A DNA stretch of 64,000 bases from Candidatus Gastranaerophilales bacterium (GCA_944324305.1 CALUVV010000005.1:124001-188000), one strand, 5' to 3'; shown: positions 32,758-42,486, counted from the first letter of the stretch. Made by a program: numbers and translations. Notes: a model not told the origin generated them from the letters alone.

Positions 32758-34374
32758 ATGATAACAACAGATAAATTAACCGTAAGATTCGGTTCACAAA
32801 CATTATTCGAAAACGTAAGCATAAAATTTACCCCCGGTAACTGCTACGGCGTAATAGGCGCAAACGGCGCGGGAAAAAGTACGCTGTTAAAAGTTATTTC
32901 AGGCGATATTGAACCGACTTCGGGCGAAGTTCATATTACAAAAGGGCAGAGAATAGCTGTTTTAAGACAGGATCACTTTGCATTTGACGATTATAAAGTT
33001 ATTGATACCGTAATTATGGGACATAAAAAGCTTTACGATATTATGCAGGAACGCGATGCCCTTTACGCCAAACCCGATTTTAATGATGAGGACGGCATTA
33101 AAGTTGCGCACCTTGAAGAAGAGTTTGCAGAACTCGACGGCTGGCAGGCAGAAGCTATGGCAGCATCTTTGTTATCGGATTTGGGAATTCCCGACGAACT
33201 TCATTATGAACAGATGTCGGAACTTGCAGGAAGCGAAAAAGTTCGCGTGCTTTTGGCTCAGGCATTATTCGGAAACCCCGATATCCTGCTTCTTGACGAA
33301 CCCACAAACCACCTTGATTTAAACACAATTGCATGGCTTGAAGAATTTTTGATTAACTTCCAAAACCTTGTTATCGTTGTGTCACACGACAGAAAATTCC
33401 TTGATAACGTCTGCACGCATATGGCGGATATTGATTACAAAAATATTCAGCTTTATACGGGTAATTATTCTTTCTGGTCACAGGCAAGCCAGTTGATTAA
33501 AAAACAGAAAGAAGAACAGAATAAGAAAACCGAAGAAAAAATGGAAGAATTAAAAGCCTTTATCGCACGTTTCAGTGCGAACGCTTCTAAAGCAAAACAG
33601 GCAACTTCAAGAAAAAATATGCTTGATAAATTGTCTCTTGAAGAAATAAAACCTTCCTCAAGGCAATACCCGAGAATAAGGTTTACTTACAACAAAATCC
33701 CTGGTAAAGATGTTTTGCATGTCAAAAACTTAAACAAAACCGTTGACGGGGAAATTCTGATTAAAAATTTAAGCTTTGAAATTAATCAGGGAGAAAAAGT
33801 TGCTTTTATAGCGCGCGACCCGTTTATAATCTCAAACCTTTTTGACATATTGGAAGACCGTGTAAAACCTGACAGCGGCGAAGTTATCTGGGGCGTGACC
33901 GCAACTCATTCATACTTCCCGAAAGATAACAATTTCTACTTTGAAAACGATAAAACAATAATGCAGTGGCTTGCACAGTATTCACCCGACCAGCATGTTA
34001 ATTTCTTACGCGGATATCTGGGCAGAATGCTGTTTTCAGGCGACGACGCCGATAAAAAGGTTAACGTTTTATCGGGCGGGGAAAAAGTCAGATGCCTGTT
34101 TGCAAAAATGATGATTGCGGAAGCCAACGTAATGATTTTTGACGAACCCACTAACCATCTGGATTTGGAAGCTATTACGGCATTAAACAATGCAATGATT
34201 GATTTTCCGGGAACAATCCTGTTTACGTCGCAGGATTACCAGTTGATACAGACTGTTGCTGACAGAATTATAGAAATATCTCCAAAGGGTTACATAAATA
34301 TGCGCAACAAGTATGACGAATACCTGAAAAATCCTGTTGTATTGAAAAGACGTGAAGAAATTTACAAAGTATAA
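32758..34374 (+). CDS. ABC-F family ribosome-associated ATPase (YbiT-like)
   Basis: 538 residues with two nucleotide-binding domains and no membrane segments. First Walker A GANGAGKSTLLKV, signature region GSEKVRVLLAQALF, Walker B DILLLDEPTNHLDL. The second domain has a weakened Walker A (FIARDPFIISNLFD), signature LSGGEKVRCLFAKMM and Walker B VMIFDEPTNHLDL. A charged linker (KKQKEEQNKKTEEKMEEL) separates them. These proteins act at the ribosomal E site to relieve stalling. The divergent second Walker A is typical of the YbiT group. Confidence 0.88.
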   Translation: MITTDKLTVRFGSQTLFENVSIKFTPGNCYGVIGANGAGKSTLLKVISGDIEPTSGEVHITKGQRIAVLRQDHFAFDDYKVIDTVIMGHKKLYDIMQERDALYAKPDFNDEDGIKVAHLEEEFAELDGWQAEAMAASLLSDLGIPDELHYEQMSELAGSEKVRVLLAQALFGNPDILLLDEPTNHLDLNTIAWLEEFLINFQNLVIVVSHDRKFLDNVCTHMADIDYKNIQLYTGNYSFWSQASQLIKKQKEEQNKKTEEKMEELKAFIARFSANASKAKQATSRKNMLDKLSLEEIKPSSRQYPRIRFTYNKIPGKDVLHVKNLNKTVDGEILIKNLSFEINQGEKVAFIARDPFIISNLFDILEDRVKPDSGEVIWGVTATHSYFPKDNNFYFENDKTIMQWLAQYSPDQHVNFLRGYLGRMLFSGDDADKKVNVLSGGEKVRCLFAKMMIAEANVMIFDEPTNHLDLEAITALNNAMIDFPGTILFTSQDYQLIQTVADRIIEISPKGYINMRNKYDEYLKNPVVLKRREEIYKV

Positions 34375-34451
34375 TATTATCTACTTTTAATAATATTGAC
34401 TTTTTTTGCTTAAAAGCATATAATTTTTTTTAAAGGGCAAGCCCTATTCTC

Positions 34452-34501
34452 CAACTTTCAAGGCTCAAACTCAAAATTTGCTGAAACTTTGAAAGGGGGT
34501 G
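34452..34501 (+). promoter_or_regulatory. Leader hairpin over the ribosome-binding site of a mini-gene
   Basis: CTTTCAA (near 34457) can pair with TTGAAAG (near 34488), which runs into the strong GGGGGTG ribosome-binding site. The upstream CCCTATTCTCC could also cover the G-run. This is the same design as the 4.4-kb locus. Confidence 0.5.
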
Positions 34502-34506
34502 ATAAA

Positions 34507-34578
34507 GTGGATTTCAGTATAACTGAAAAAGCGCTAATGCTTATCTTTCTGATAATACTAGCGCTTAAAATACACTAA
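34507..34578 (+). CDS. Candidate 23-residue hydrophobic peptide (type I toxin-like)
   Basis: GTG at 34507 with AAAGGGGGTG six bases upstream. The product starts MDFSITEKALMLIF and continues LIILALKIH: a short polar start, one membrane helix and a basic end, the layout of holin-like type I toxins. The coding stretch itself contains inverted repeats (TTCAGT/ACTGAA at 34513-34527; AAGCGCTA/TAGCGCTT at 34529-34566), so the RNA is highly structured. No named family is asserted; a non-coding RNA is the alternative. The HTH protein gene just downstream is convergent. Confidence 0.5.
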   Translation: MDFSITEKALMLIFLIILALKIH

Positions 34579-34625
34579 GAGGGCTTTTAATGGGGCAAGC
34601 GGGAACTTGCTCCGCCCTTTCTTTT
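34579..34625 (+). terminator. Terminator of the mini-gene
   Basis: Stem GAGGGC...GCCCTTTC enclosing a second stem GGGCAAG/CTTGCTC, followed by a T-rich run. Confidence 0.65.
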
Positions 34626-34661
34626 ATTATAACATATTTTAAAATGATTTCAAGTGTCGTT

Positions 34662-34874
34662 TTATTTATTCTCAAGTATTTCAACTTTGTAGCCGAGTAT
34701 ATTAAGCATCATTTCAGCTTCTTTGAAAGAGATACTATCTCTGTTAAGCTTTGCGCTTAAGTTTTTGCCTGAGTATTTTTGAGTATTATTTTTTTCGTTA
34801 AGCAAATCGGCAAATTCTTTTATTTGCATTTTTTGCAAAACCAAAATAGATTTTATCTTGCTGCATACATCCAT
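34662..34874 (-). CDS. Small HTH-like protein
   Basis: 70 residues with a compact helical pattern (QKMQIKEFADLLNEKNN, GKNLSAKLNRDSISFKEAEM, MLNILGYKVEILE) resembling minimal Cro/XRE-like phage proteins. The start is ATG 34874, with TATAAT (34881-34886 complement) six bases upstream and AAGGA immediately before the ATG, too close for normal use; leaderless initiation is likely. It could regulate the adjacent peptide locus (inference). Confidence 0.6.
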   Translation of the reverse strand: MDVCSKIKSILVLQKMQIKEFADLLNEKNNTQKYSGKNLSAKLNRDSISFKEAEMMLNILGYKVEILENK

Positions 34875-34993
34875 TCCTTAATTATATAGAAATTTGACAA
34901 ATATTAAATACTTATGTATAATATTCCATATAAACATGGATTAAAGAATATTATAACAGAATTTATCTTAATAAATTTTACAAAGGAGACAGC

Positions 34994-35194
34994 ATGAACT
35001 ACCAAAAACTTCCTGATAAAGACAAACTTAAAATTATTGAACACAAAGTCTACAGTGCATATACAATTATCAAAATTGTTACCGATGCACTTGAGTTCAG
35101 AACTTACGACGAAATTAACGACAATCACTCGGATTGCACTGAACTGCTGAGAAAAGCCCAGAGCAATTTACATCAAATAAGACATATGTTCTAA
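34994..35194 (+). CDS. Small hypothetical protein
   Basis: 66 residues, soluble, helical and charged (MNYQKLPDKDKLKIIEHKVY...). A good ribosome-binding site, AAAGGAGAC, supports it. No family recognised. Its stop abuts the convergent 81-residue gene. Confidence 0.65.
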   Translation: MNYQKLPDKDKLKIIEHKVYSAYTIIKIVTDALEFRTYDEINDNHSDCTELLRKAQSNLHQIRHMF

Positions 35195-35440
35195 TTATGA
35201 TTTATTAAAAATTCTATCAAATCCTTTGGCAATTCCTAAATGCAGGACGGTCGAAAATGCCGCAAGCCACGCGCTGTATTTATGAACATTCATTTTATGC
35301 GGAAATTTAACGCTTTTTAGCCCCGTAACACCGCATATTGTCCCAAAACCCATAGCAGCGTAACCTGTAGCGGATACGAGTTTTTTATGTTTTATTCTGT
35401 TATTCTGTGGGATAGGATTTGTATTGACAGGATTTATCAT
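35195..35440 (-). CDS. Small membrane protein, unknown
   Basis: 81 residues. The N-terminus is MINPVNTNPIPQNN, then two hydrophobic helices (LVSATGYAAMGFGTICGVTG and YSAWLAAFSTVLHLGIA). Its start codon overlaps the upstream stop (TAATG), so it is co-translated with the 208-residue exported protein. Confidence 0.65.
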   Translation of the reverse strand: MINPVNTNPIPQNNRIKHKKLVSATGYAAMGFGTICGVTGLKSVKFPHKMNVHKYSAWLAAFSTVLHLGIAKGFDRIFNKS

Positions 35441-36066
35441 TATTTTTGTTTTCTGAAGTTATTTTTTACGTAAATCTTATATTTATCTTCTCCGAAATGC
35501 GAAAATGTTATTTTTCCGATTGCAGAAGCCTTGAACAAGCCGGCAACAGGTGAATACTTCACGCTTTGAGGGTGAAAGGAATACTTATGAAAAGTTTTGT
35601 CCGTGTCATTTAAAAGAAGAAAATCTTTTTTCTCAAATGCAGGTTTTCTTACTGTGGTTTTATTGTCAACAAAATGTGAAATCAAAAGGATTTCGGCATC
35701 GGGAAAAATTTCTTTAATCTGTCCTTCAGTCAGCTCTTTTTCTTCGAAATTTTTACCGTTATAAATTACCTCATAAATCTTTAAATCAGCATTATGGCAG
35801 GCTATTAAGCGGCCGTCAAACAGAAATTCATAATTTGAACCCAGCATTGTTTCATTGTTATTATATGAATAAATTGAATAATTTCCCGTACCTGCAGAAA
35901 CGCTTTTAGTCAAAACAATTCTGTCATCTGCCATTCCGCCTGTAGAAAAAGCCCTTGCCGCAGGAGAATAAACAATTTGATTATTATTTAAAACAGGTTT
36001 CATGTTTCCCGCAAATACAGGTGAACACATTAATAAAAGACCAAAAATAAATATTAATTTCTTCAT
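35440..36066 (-). CDS. Exported protein, unknown
   Basis: 208 residues with signal peptide (MKKLIFIFGLLLMCSPVFA). The mature part is beta-rich with repeated Tyr/Asn/Lys-rich strands (GNYSIYSYNNNETMLGSNYE). It resembles periplasmic toast-rack or propeller-like hypothetical proteins, but no family is asserted. Ribosome-binding site GAGAGGA. Confidence 0.65.
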   Translation of the reverse strand: MKKLIFIFGLLLMCSPVFAGNMKPVLNNNQIVYSPAARAFSTGGMADDRIVLTKSVSAGTGNYSIYSYNNNETMLGSNYEFLFDGRLIACHNADLKIYEVIYNGKNFEEKELTEGQIKEIFPDAEILLISHFVDNKTTVRKPAFEKKDFLLLNDTDKTFHKYSFHPQSVKYSPVAGLFKASAIGKITFSHFGEDKYKIYVKNNFRKQK

Positions 36067-36162
36067 AAAATCCTCTCTGTTTTTTATAATATTAACATAA
36101 AAATATTAAAATTTATGCAATTGCCGAAGTATCGGATAGAAAGGCTGCGTGCACAGCACAAA

Positions 36163-36184
36163 AAAAAGGAGCCGCAAGGCTCCG
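36163..36184 (-). terminator. Orphan terminator-like hairpin
   Basis: On the minus strand GGAGCC-TTGC-GGCTCC followed by eight T. No CDS ends just before it. The 100 bases upstream could be a small RNA or leftover sequence. Confidence 0.6.
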
Positions 36185-36286
36185 TTGGAATTAAGAATAG
36201 CTGGAAGTATGAAAAAGATTTAATTATATTTAATATGGATTTATAAATTTAGGCAATTACCCGGGTGATTAGTTTTCGAAAAAAAA

Positions 36287-36306
36287 ATGACGGTTTTCCG
36301 TCATTT
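36287..36306 (-). terminator. Terminator of the TSCPD gene
   Basis: Stem AAATGACGG / CCGTCATTT with a four-base loop, followed by eight T on the minus strand, just after the stop codon at 36314. Confidence 0.8.
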
Positions 36307-36313
36307 AATTCTG

Positions 36314-36574
36314 TTAAACTTTTGCTTTAAATTCACTCAGGCAGCGCGCCAGCTGGTCAGGACAGCTCGTCGGCTTATCGCCGCATGTTATTCCCGAGAA
36401 TCTCGAAATTACATCGTCGATTTTCATTCCCTTAACCAGATGCTTAATACCTATAAGATTTCCGGGGCAGCCGCCTAAAAAATCAACATCAGATATTGTG
36501 TCATCATCGTTCAGCTTAACCTGCATAATCTTGCAGCAAGTGCCTTTTGTATTATATTGAATTATTCTTTCCAT
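36314..36574 (-). CDS. TSCPD domain protein
   Basis: 86 residues. The family-defining sequence TSCPDQLARCLSEF is at the C-terminus, with KGTCCKIMQVKL and FLGGCPGNLIGI before it. The conserved cysteines suggest metal binding; the domain also occurs at the end of some ribonucleotide reductases. Function unknown. Ribosome-binding site GGAGAT. It is a single-gene unit with its own terminator. Confidence 0.8.
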   Translation of the reverse strand: MERIIQYNTKGTCCKIMQVKLNDDDTISDVDFLGGCPGNLIGIKHLVKGMKIDDVISRFSGITCGDKPTSCPDQLARCLSEFKAKV

Positions 36575-36621
36575 TTATTTTATCTCCAAAATAAGTTTAC
36601 AATAATATTTTAGTATAAACA

Positions 36622-36650
36622 TTGACAAAATATCTAACCGTAATTAATAT
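36622..36650 (+). promoter_or_regulatory. Leaderless promoter
   Basis: Perfect TTGACA (36622-36627), 17-bp spacer, TAATAT (36645-36650), six bases, ATG 36657; no Shine-Dalgarno. Confidence 0.75.
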
Positions 36651-36656
36651 TCCTGT

Positions 36657-37187
36657 ATGATTAAAAAAATAATTCTGATTTTATGCATCTTTATATCACT
36701 TCCTTCTTATGCCGAAACGATTTTGACAGGTGGTGTCGATTACAATGTTAATTCCGCAAGAGAAGAACTTCTAAATTCTCCGGTAAAAAAAATTAACCCG
36801 CATATTACGCCGCAATATATTACAGACAAAAATAACCGTGAAAATTTAGAATATTTTCTTCAAGGAAACGTTGAACTCAAAGACAGAACTTTAGCCTTTT
36901 TCTCGGATTCCACATACGCCGTAATGTACAATGATGACAAATATCACGTCCGATATTACTCTAACAGCGGCAAACTTATTTATACGGAAGTAAAAGACGG
37001 TTTAAATTATCCGTACAAATCCTACAAGTTTGATACATCAGGCAGATTAATCAATATGGGATTACGGGTTTCCAAAGAAGAAACATTTATATACAGCCCA
37101 GACGGAAAATTAATCGCGCATTGGAAAGGTCAATTTGCTTACGATGAAAAATGGAATGTAATTATGAGCAGAAAATACACCGATTAA
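36657..37187 (+). CDS. Exported protein, unknown
   Basis: 176 residues with signal peptide (MIKKIILILCIFISLPSYA). The mature part has YD-repeat-like strands: YHVRYYSNSGKLIYTEVKDG, YKFDTSGRLINMGLR and YSPDGKLIAHWKG, as in MORN/toxin-repeat-like periplasmic proteins. It precedes the first autotransporter, but a separate promoter lies between them. Confidence 0.65.
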   Translation: MIKKIILILCIFISLPSYAETILTGGVDYNVNSAREELLNSPVKKINPHITPQYITDKNNRENLEYFLQGNVELKDRTLAFFSDSTYAVMYNDDKYHVRYYSNSGKLIYTEVKDGLNYPYKSYKFDTSGRLINMGLRVSKEETFIYSPDGKLIAHWKGQFAYDEKWNVIMSRKYTD

Positions 37188-37201
37188 TTATTATTAATAA
37201 G

Positions 37202-37230
37202 TTGACACTTTCTTGTTCGTAACTTAAAAT
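37202..37230 (+). promoter_or_regulatory. Promoter of the first autotransporter
   Basis: TTGACA (37202-37207), 17-bp spacer, TAAAAT (37225-37230). Unlike the leaderless cases, it leaves a ~27-base leader with GAGGGAATT as ribosome-binding site before ATG 37264. Confidence 0.65.
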
Positions 37231-37263
37231 ATTTATAATTGCGGAATTAGTATAGAGGGAATT

Positions 37264-40200
37264 ATGAATAAGAAAAAGAGCTTAATTAGTGTATCGTTAT
37301 TGGTTTCTGCTGTTTTAGCATCTGCAAATATTTCACACGCGGCAGACAGATACGTTAACGAAGATTATATATACGGTCTTACAAATCAAGAATTCAAAAA
37401 CATAGATATATCTGCAGAAAGATATACAGAAGACGGAGAAGGCTATAAAGCAGGTGATTTAAAACCGGGTCAAAGTGAAGGTTACGGCGGCGCGATTTAT
37501 AACTCGGGAAATATTGATTTTCTGAACAATAACTCATATACCGGAAACAAAGCCGATTACGGTGCCGGTATTTTTAATCAGGGTATTATCGATTCAATTG
37601 AAAATGAAGTTTTTTCAGGCAACACCGCAGTGGCAGACGGCGGTGCTATTTATAATTTAGGAACTATAGGTTCAATAGCAGGAGAATTTATCGGAAACAC
37701 TGCGTCAGGAATAAATTATGACAGTTATGTAAGTTCAAGCGGCAGAGGCGGAGCAATTTTTAATTATGGCGGGAAAGTCATTACGGATGGCGAAAACACT
37801 TATTTGAGCTCAACAATTGAAAGCATTGACGGAAAATTCGAGAATAACAGCGCAAACCTCGACGGCGGCGCAATTTATAACTCGGGTGAAATAGGCACAA
37901 TAAACGGAACTTTTACAAATAATATTGCCCAAACAGGCAAAGGCGGGGCGATATATAATACTAACAGCGGCAAAGATGGCTATACTCCCCCTGAAGGTGA
38001 TGAAGAAGGGCTTAAATTCGGTGAAATTGATACAATTACCGGAACTTATACCGGCAACTCAGCAGCAGAAGGCGGCGGAGCTATTTATAACGGCGGAAAT
38101 ATAGAAAATATTAACGCAACATTCAACAGCAACGGTAAATACTCTAATGATGACAAAACCGTTAATACAAAAAACGGCGGTGCCATAATGAATGACGGAA
38201 CTGTCAATAATCTTTATGATTCGACTTTTAAAGGCAATTCATCAACCGAAAAAGGCGGAGCTATTTACAACACAGGTACGATAAAAACCCAAAAGACCGT
38301 AAATTTCGACTCAAATACATCCGCTAACGGCGGAGCTTTATACAATAAAGGCACCTATAATCTTTCCAGATACTCAAATTTTTCAAATAATAAAGCTGAG
38401 CAAAACGGTGGAGCTATATATAATGCCGAAGGCGGTACAATTACAAGCTCTTCACTTGTAAACCAAACTTTTACGAACAACAGTGCCGGAGAAAAAGGCG
38501 GAGCTATTTATAACGAAGGCTCACTATCACTTGGTGGCGATCCCGCTTCAGGCGGAGGCGCAGGGAAACAGAATACTGTAACTTTTACCGGCAACAGTGC
38601 AGCAGATGGCGGGGCAATTTACAATTCAGGAAATCTTGATGTTAAACAAAGTATTTTTAACGGAAACACTGCCACAAACTCAGGCGGAGCTGTTTATAAT
38701 AATAATACGGCAACTTTTACAAACACGTCATTTTCAGGTAACAAATCTTCAAATGGCAATGGCGGAGCAATTTATAATGGTACAAACGGTGTAATAGAAA
38801 CATTAACAGCAACCTTCCAGAACAACTCGGCAGGCAAAGATGGCGGTGCCATATATAACGATGGAACTTTAAATAATATTACAAATTCAAATTTTACGGG
38901 CAACAATGCCGTTACAAACGGAGAAGCCTCTACAACCGGCAATGGCGGGGCAATATATAATGCCAATGGTAAAACAATAAATATTACTACTAACAGTTTC
39001 TCAGGCAACAAGGCAGGAGAAGCAGGAGGTGCTGTTTATAATGCAGGAACCTTAACCATTTCAGGAAACACATTTAACGGGAATTCAGCATCAAAGGGCG
39101 GCGCTGTTTATAATAATGACACTCTTAATATAGCAGAAAACACCTTTGAAGCTAATTCTGCAGATTTCGGCGGAGCACTATACAATAGTGCCTCAGGTAA
39201 GATCAGTGCAATACAGGGAACATTTAATGCCAATACAGCCGTTAGTGACGGCGGAGCTTTATATAATATCGGCTCTATAAATACAATAGGCGGAAGTTTT
39301 ACAAATAATAAAGCAGCCAATAAAGGTGGAGCCGTTTATAATACAGGCAAGCTGGATAAGATTGCAAATGCTTCATTTAGCAGCAACTCAACTACTGCAG
39401 ACAATGGAATGGGCGGGGCAATTTATAATTCACAAGCTTCAAATAAGCTTACAGTAGAAGAAACTAATTTCAATTCAAATAAATCTGCTAACGGAGGAGC
39501 TATTGCATCCGATGGAGCTTTAGATATTACAAATTCAACATTTACGCAAAACTCTGCATCAGGCAACGGCGGAGCGATTTATAATATAAAAAGTACAACA
39601 AACATCAATTCAAGTACCTTTACGTCAAATTCAGCCGTAAATGGCGGAGCTGTTTATAACAAAGGTAACTTAACGGTTACAGATTCTGAATTCACAAATA
39701 ATTCAGCCGTTAAAGGCGGGGCAATATATTCAGAAGGCGGAACAGTAAATATTAACGCCCAAAATAAAAATATAACTTTCTCAGGAAACACTGCAGAAAA
39801 AGGCGGAGATATATACTTAAACAATTCTACATTAAATCTTAATGCCACAGAAGGAAAAAATATTGCGTTTAACAGCGGAATTGCAGGTCAGGGAACAATT
39901 AATGCTTCAGGTACAATTCTTTTAAACGGTGCGGTTACACCGGATAGCGGCAAACTTGCCGTTAATCTGAACAGCGGAGTTATTAAATCTTCAGTTGATA
40001 ACTACCTCGACGGAACAGACCTGACACTTGCAGAAGGTACAACTCTTGATTTAATTAACAACCAAACCGGATCACTTAATTTAAACAGTTTAACTTCAAA
40101 TAATGCAAATCTTAAAATAGATATGGATTTTGCAAATTCAGCCAATCCTACTGACATAATTAATGCAAACACGGCGTCAGGAACACTGAACTTAACCGAC

Positions 40201-42450
40201 ATAAATCTCATTTCGGAAATGGCTGAAGGAACAAATACAATTACAACTGACTTTAATCTTGGTGAGCTAACTCTGAAACTTCCTGAAAATGGTATTAATA
40301 TTCTTACAAACGATTATCTGTATACAATAACCGCAGATGATTCCACATTAACAATCGACAGACTTCACGAAGAAGACGGAACAGCCACAAAAATCGACGG
40401 TTTTGCTCTTGCAGTAAATCAGAATGATAAAATCGGCGGAAAAGTTGATGTTAATCTTGACGCCGAAAGAAGTTTTTCAGCTACCAAAGATATTGAAGTA
40501 ACGGGTGCAGGACTTGAAAAAGGCTGGACAGGCGATTTGGGCGGAACAAAATTAACCGTAAACGGTAACGGACATAACCTTAACGGAAATGATAAAGCCG
40601 GGCTTAGCGTAGGCGACGGACAAACATTAGAATTTAATGACACAAATATTAACGGATTTAAGACGAGCGAAGACAAAAAAGGCGCTCTAACCGTTAAAGA
40701 CAACGGGACACTTAACATTAACGCATCAAATCATGATGTTACAATATCAGGTGTAACCGCAGGTGAAGGGCTTGACGCTAACGCAATTTATCTTGACGGA
40801 ACAGGCTCTGCAAAGGCAAACCTTAATACCTTTAACGGGAAAAGCATAACCGTTGAAAATGATATACGTTCAGCAGCTGTCGGAAATGAAGTTAAAATGT
40901 CAGGTGACGGTACAATAACTTTTAACGGTGAAATTCACCCAGTTACTCTGGTAAACGAAAATAACAACACAGTTCATAACAATTACGTTAACGGCGCAAC
41001 TTACAACTTGAAAAGCGGTACGGTAAGCTTTACTAAAGACGAATATCTTAACGGAAACGGAACAGCCAACAATCTTATATTCAACGGCGGAACACTAAAC
41101 CTTGCAAACGGGGTTACAAGCGACATAAGCCTTAATGAATTATCTTTAAATTCAAACTCAAATATTATGGTTGACGCTGATCTTGCTGCAGGCAAAATGG
41201 ACACCATATCAGCAGATAAAGTTAACGAAATCGCCGACGGTATAAATCTTAACGTAAGCGGAATTAACCTTATAAGCGATGCAAAAGATAAAACTACGGT
41301 AATAAACTTCGTTAATGATGAAAGCCTAATGGGACACATTACAAGTTCAGTTTCAAGCGTTGCATATTCTCCGATTTACAAATACGGTGTAGGCTATGAT
41401 GCTGCAACAGGTAACTTTGAATTTGTACGCGGCTCGGCAAGCGACTACAAAAATGTAAACCCCGCAATCATGGTTGCACCCGTTGCGGCGCAGCTCGGCG
41501 GATACTTTAACCAGTTAAATGCTTATGATCAGGCATTCTCAAACATGGATATGACAATGCTTATGACAAAAGAACAGCGTCAGGCATTGAAAATGTATAA
41601 TAAATACGCTATGGGAAGAAAAGCACCAATCGGCGATGTTCCGACAACTTCGGGAACAATTCCGGAAGAAAGCGCAGGACTTTGGGCAAGACCTTATTCT
41701 TCATTTGAAAAAGTAGACCTGAAAAACGGTCCTAACGTTTCCAACGTAATGTACGGTTCTTTCTTTGGCGGTGACACATCAATTAAAGAACTCGGACACG
41801 GTTTCGACGGAATTTTCAGCGTATATGCAGGCTATAACGGCTCCCATCAGGTATACAACGGAAACAGCTTATGGCAGAACGGCGGAACAGTCGGTTTGAC
41901 AGGAACATTATACAAAGGCAACTGGTTCGGAGGATGGACTGTTGCAGGCGGTCTTAGCGGCGTAGATGCAAATACAATGTACGGGTCGGAAGACTTTATG
42001 ATGTGGAGTGCAGGTACGGCAATCAAGACAGGTTATAACTGGGAATTGCTTGAAGGTAAATTCATAATCCAGCCGCACTACTTAATGTCTTACACATTTG
42101 TTGACACAGAAAACTTCAGAAACGCTGCAGGATACAGAATAAGTTCAGATCCGTTAAACGCAATTCAGCTTGTTCCCGGATTGAAATTTATCGGAAACCT
42201 GAAAAACGGCTGGCAGCCATATTTGGGTGTTGACTTTGTATGGAATATTATGGATAAAACTAAATTCAGTGCAGCAGAAACAAGCTTGCCGCAATTGTCC
42301 GTTAAACCTTATGTTCAATACGGTTTAGGTGTCCAAAAACGCTGGGGCGACAGATTTACGGGCTACTTGCAGGCAATGTTCAGAAACGGCGGAAGAAACG
42401 GTGTAATCTTCTCCGCAGGCTTCCGCTCATCATTCGGACACGGAAAATAA
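37264..42450 (+). CDS. Large autotransporter adhesin with GGAIYN (Pmp-like) repeats
   Basis: 1728 residues. Signal peptide (MNKKKSLISVSLLVSAVLASANISHA), a passenger to about residue 1440, and a C-terminal autotransporter barrel from about 1465 (SAGLWARPYSSFEKV) to the end (LQAMFRNGGRNGVIFSAGFR). The passenger up to about residue 860 repeats GGAIYN plus F-x-x-N-x-A, the pair of motifs of chlamydial polymorphic outer membrane proteins, in units of about 24-35 residues; a beta-helix is expected. The rest of the passenger is Asn/Thr/Gly-rich without the motif. It is secreted by a type Va-like route and probably mediates adhesion. A bidirectional terminator follows. Confidence 0.88.
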   Translation: MNKKKSLISVSLLVSAVLASANISHAADRYVNEDYIYGLTNQEFKNIDISAERYTEDGEGYKAGDLKPGQSEGYGGAIYNSGNIDFLNNNSYTGNKADYGAGIFNQGIIDSIENEVFSGNTAVADGGAIYNLGTIGSIAGEFIGNTASGINYDSYVSSSGRGGAIFNYGGKVITDGENTYLSSTIESIDGKFENNSANLDGGAIYNSGEIGTINGTFTNNIAQTGKGGAIYNTNSGKDGYTPPEGDEEGLKFGEIDTITGTYTGNSAAEGGGAIYNGGNIENINATFNSNGKYSNDDKTVNTKNGGAIMNDGTVNNLYDSTFKGNSSTEKGGAIYNTGTIKTQKTVNFDSNTSANGGALYNKGTYNLSRYSNFSNNKAEQNGGAIYNAEGGTITSSSLVNQTFTNNSAGEKGGAIYNEGSLSLGGDPASGGGAGKQNTVTFTGNSAADGGAIYNSGNLDVKQSIFNGNTATNSGGAVYNNNTATFTNTSFSGNKSSNGNGGAIYNGTNGVIETLTATFQNNSAGKDGGAIYNDGTLNNITNSNFTGNNAVTNGEASTTGNGGAIYNANGKTINITTNSFSGNKAGEAGGAVYNAGTLTISGNTFNGNSASKGGAVYNNDTLNIAENTFEANSADFGGALYNSASGKISAIQGTFNANTAVSDGGALYNIGSINTIGGSFTNNKAANKGGAVYNTGKLDKIANASFSSNSTTADNGMGGAIYNSQASNKLTVEETNFNSNKSANGGAIASDGALDITNSTFTQNSASGNGGAIYNIKSTTNINSSTFTSNSAVNGGAVYNKGNLTVTDSEFTNNSAVKGGAIYSEGGTVNINAQNKNITFSGNTAEKGGDIYLNNSTLNLNATEGKNIAFNSGIAGQGTINASGTILLNGAVTPDSGKLAVNLNSGVIKSSVDNYLDGTDLTLAEGTTLDLINNQTGSLNLNSLTSNNANLKIDMDFANSANPTDIINANTASGTLNLTDINLISEMAEGTNTITTDFNLGELTLKLPENGINILTNDYLYTITADDSTLTIDRLHEEDGTATKIDGFALAVNQNDKIGGKVDVNLDAERSFSATKDIEVTGAGLEKGWTGDLGGTKLTVNGNGHNLNGNDKAGLSVGDGQTLEFNDTNINGFKTSEDKKGALTVKDNGTLNINASNHDVTISGVTAGEGLDANAIYLDGTGSAKANLNTFNGKSITVENDIRSAAVGNEVKMSGDGTITFNGEIHPVTLVNENNNTVHNNYVNGATYNLKSGTVSFTKDEYLNGNGTANNLIFNGGTLNLANGVTSDISLNELSLNSNSNIMVDADLAAGKMDTISADKVNEIADGINLNVSGINLISDAKDKTTVINFVNDESLMGHITSSVSSVAYSPIYKYGVGYDAATGNFEFVRGSASDYKNVNPAIMVAPVAAQLGGYFNQLNAYDQAFSNMDMTMLMTKEQRQALKMYNKYAMGRKAPIGDVPTTSGTIPEESAGLWARPYSSFEKVDLKNGPNVSNVMYGSFFGGDTSIKELGHGFDGIFSVYAGYNGSHQVYNGNSLWQNGGTVGLTGTLYKGNWFGGWTVAGGLSGVDANTMYGSEDFMMWSAGTAIKTGYNWELLEGKFIIQPHYLMSYTFVDTENFRNAAGYRISSDPLNAIQLVPGLKFIGNLKNGWQPYLGVDFVWNIMDKTKFSAAETSLPQLSVKPYVQYGLGVQKRWGDRFTGYLQAMFRNGGRNGVIFSAGFRSSFGHGK

Positions 42451-42455
42451 GCATA

Positions 42456-42486
42456 AAAAAGACCGATTTAAAATCGGTCTTTTTTT
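42456..42486. terminator. Bidirectional terminator
   Basis: Stem AAAAGACCGAT / ATCGGTCTTTT with A and T runs on both sides, between the convergent autotransporter and nitroreductase genes. Confidence 0.85.

Noticed and set aside
38772..41339. Minus-strand ORFs inside the first autotransporter
   Set aside because: They are shadows of the GGAIYN repeats, rich in Pro/Ala, with no start signals.
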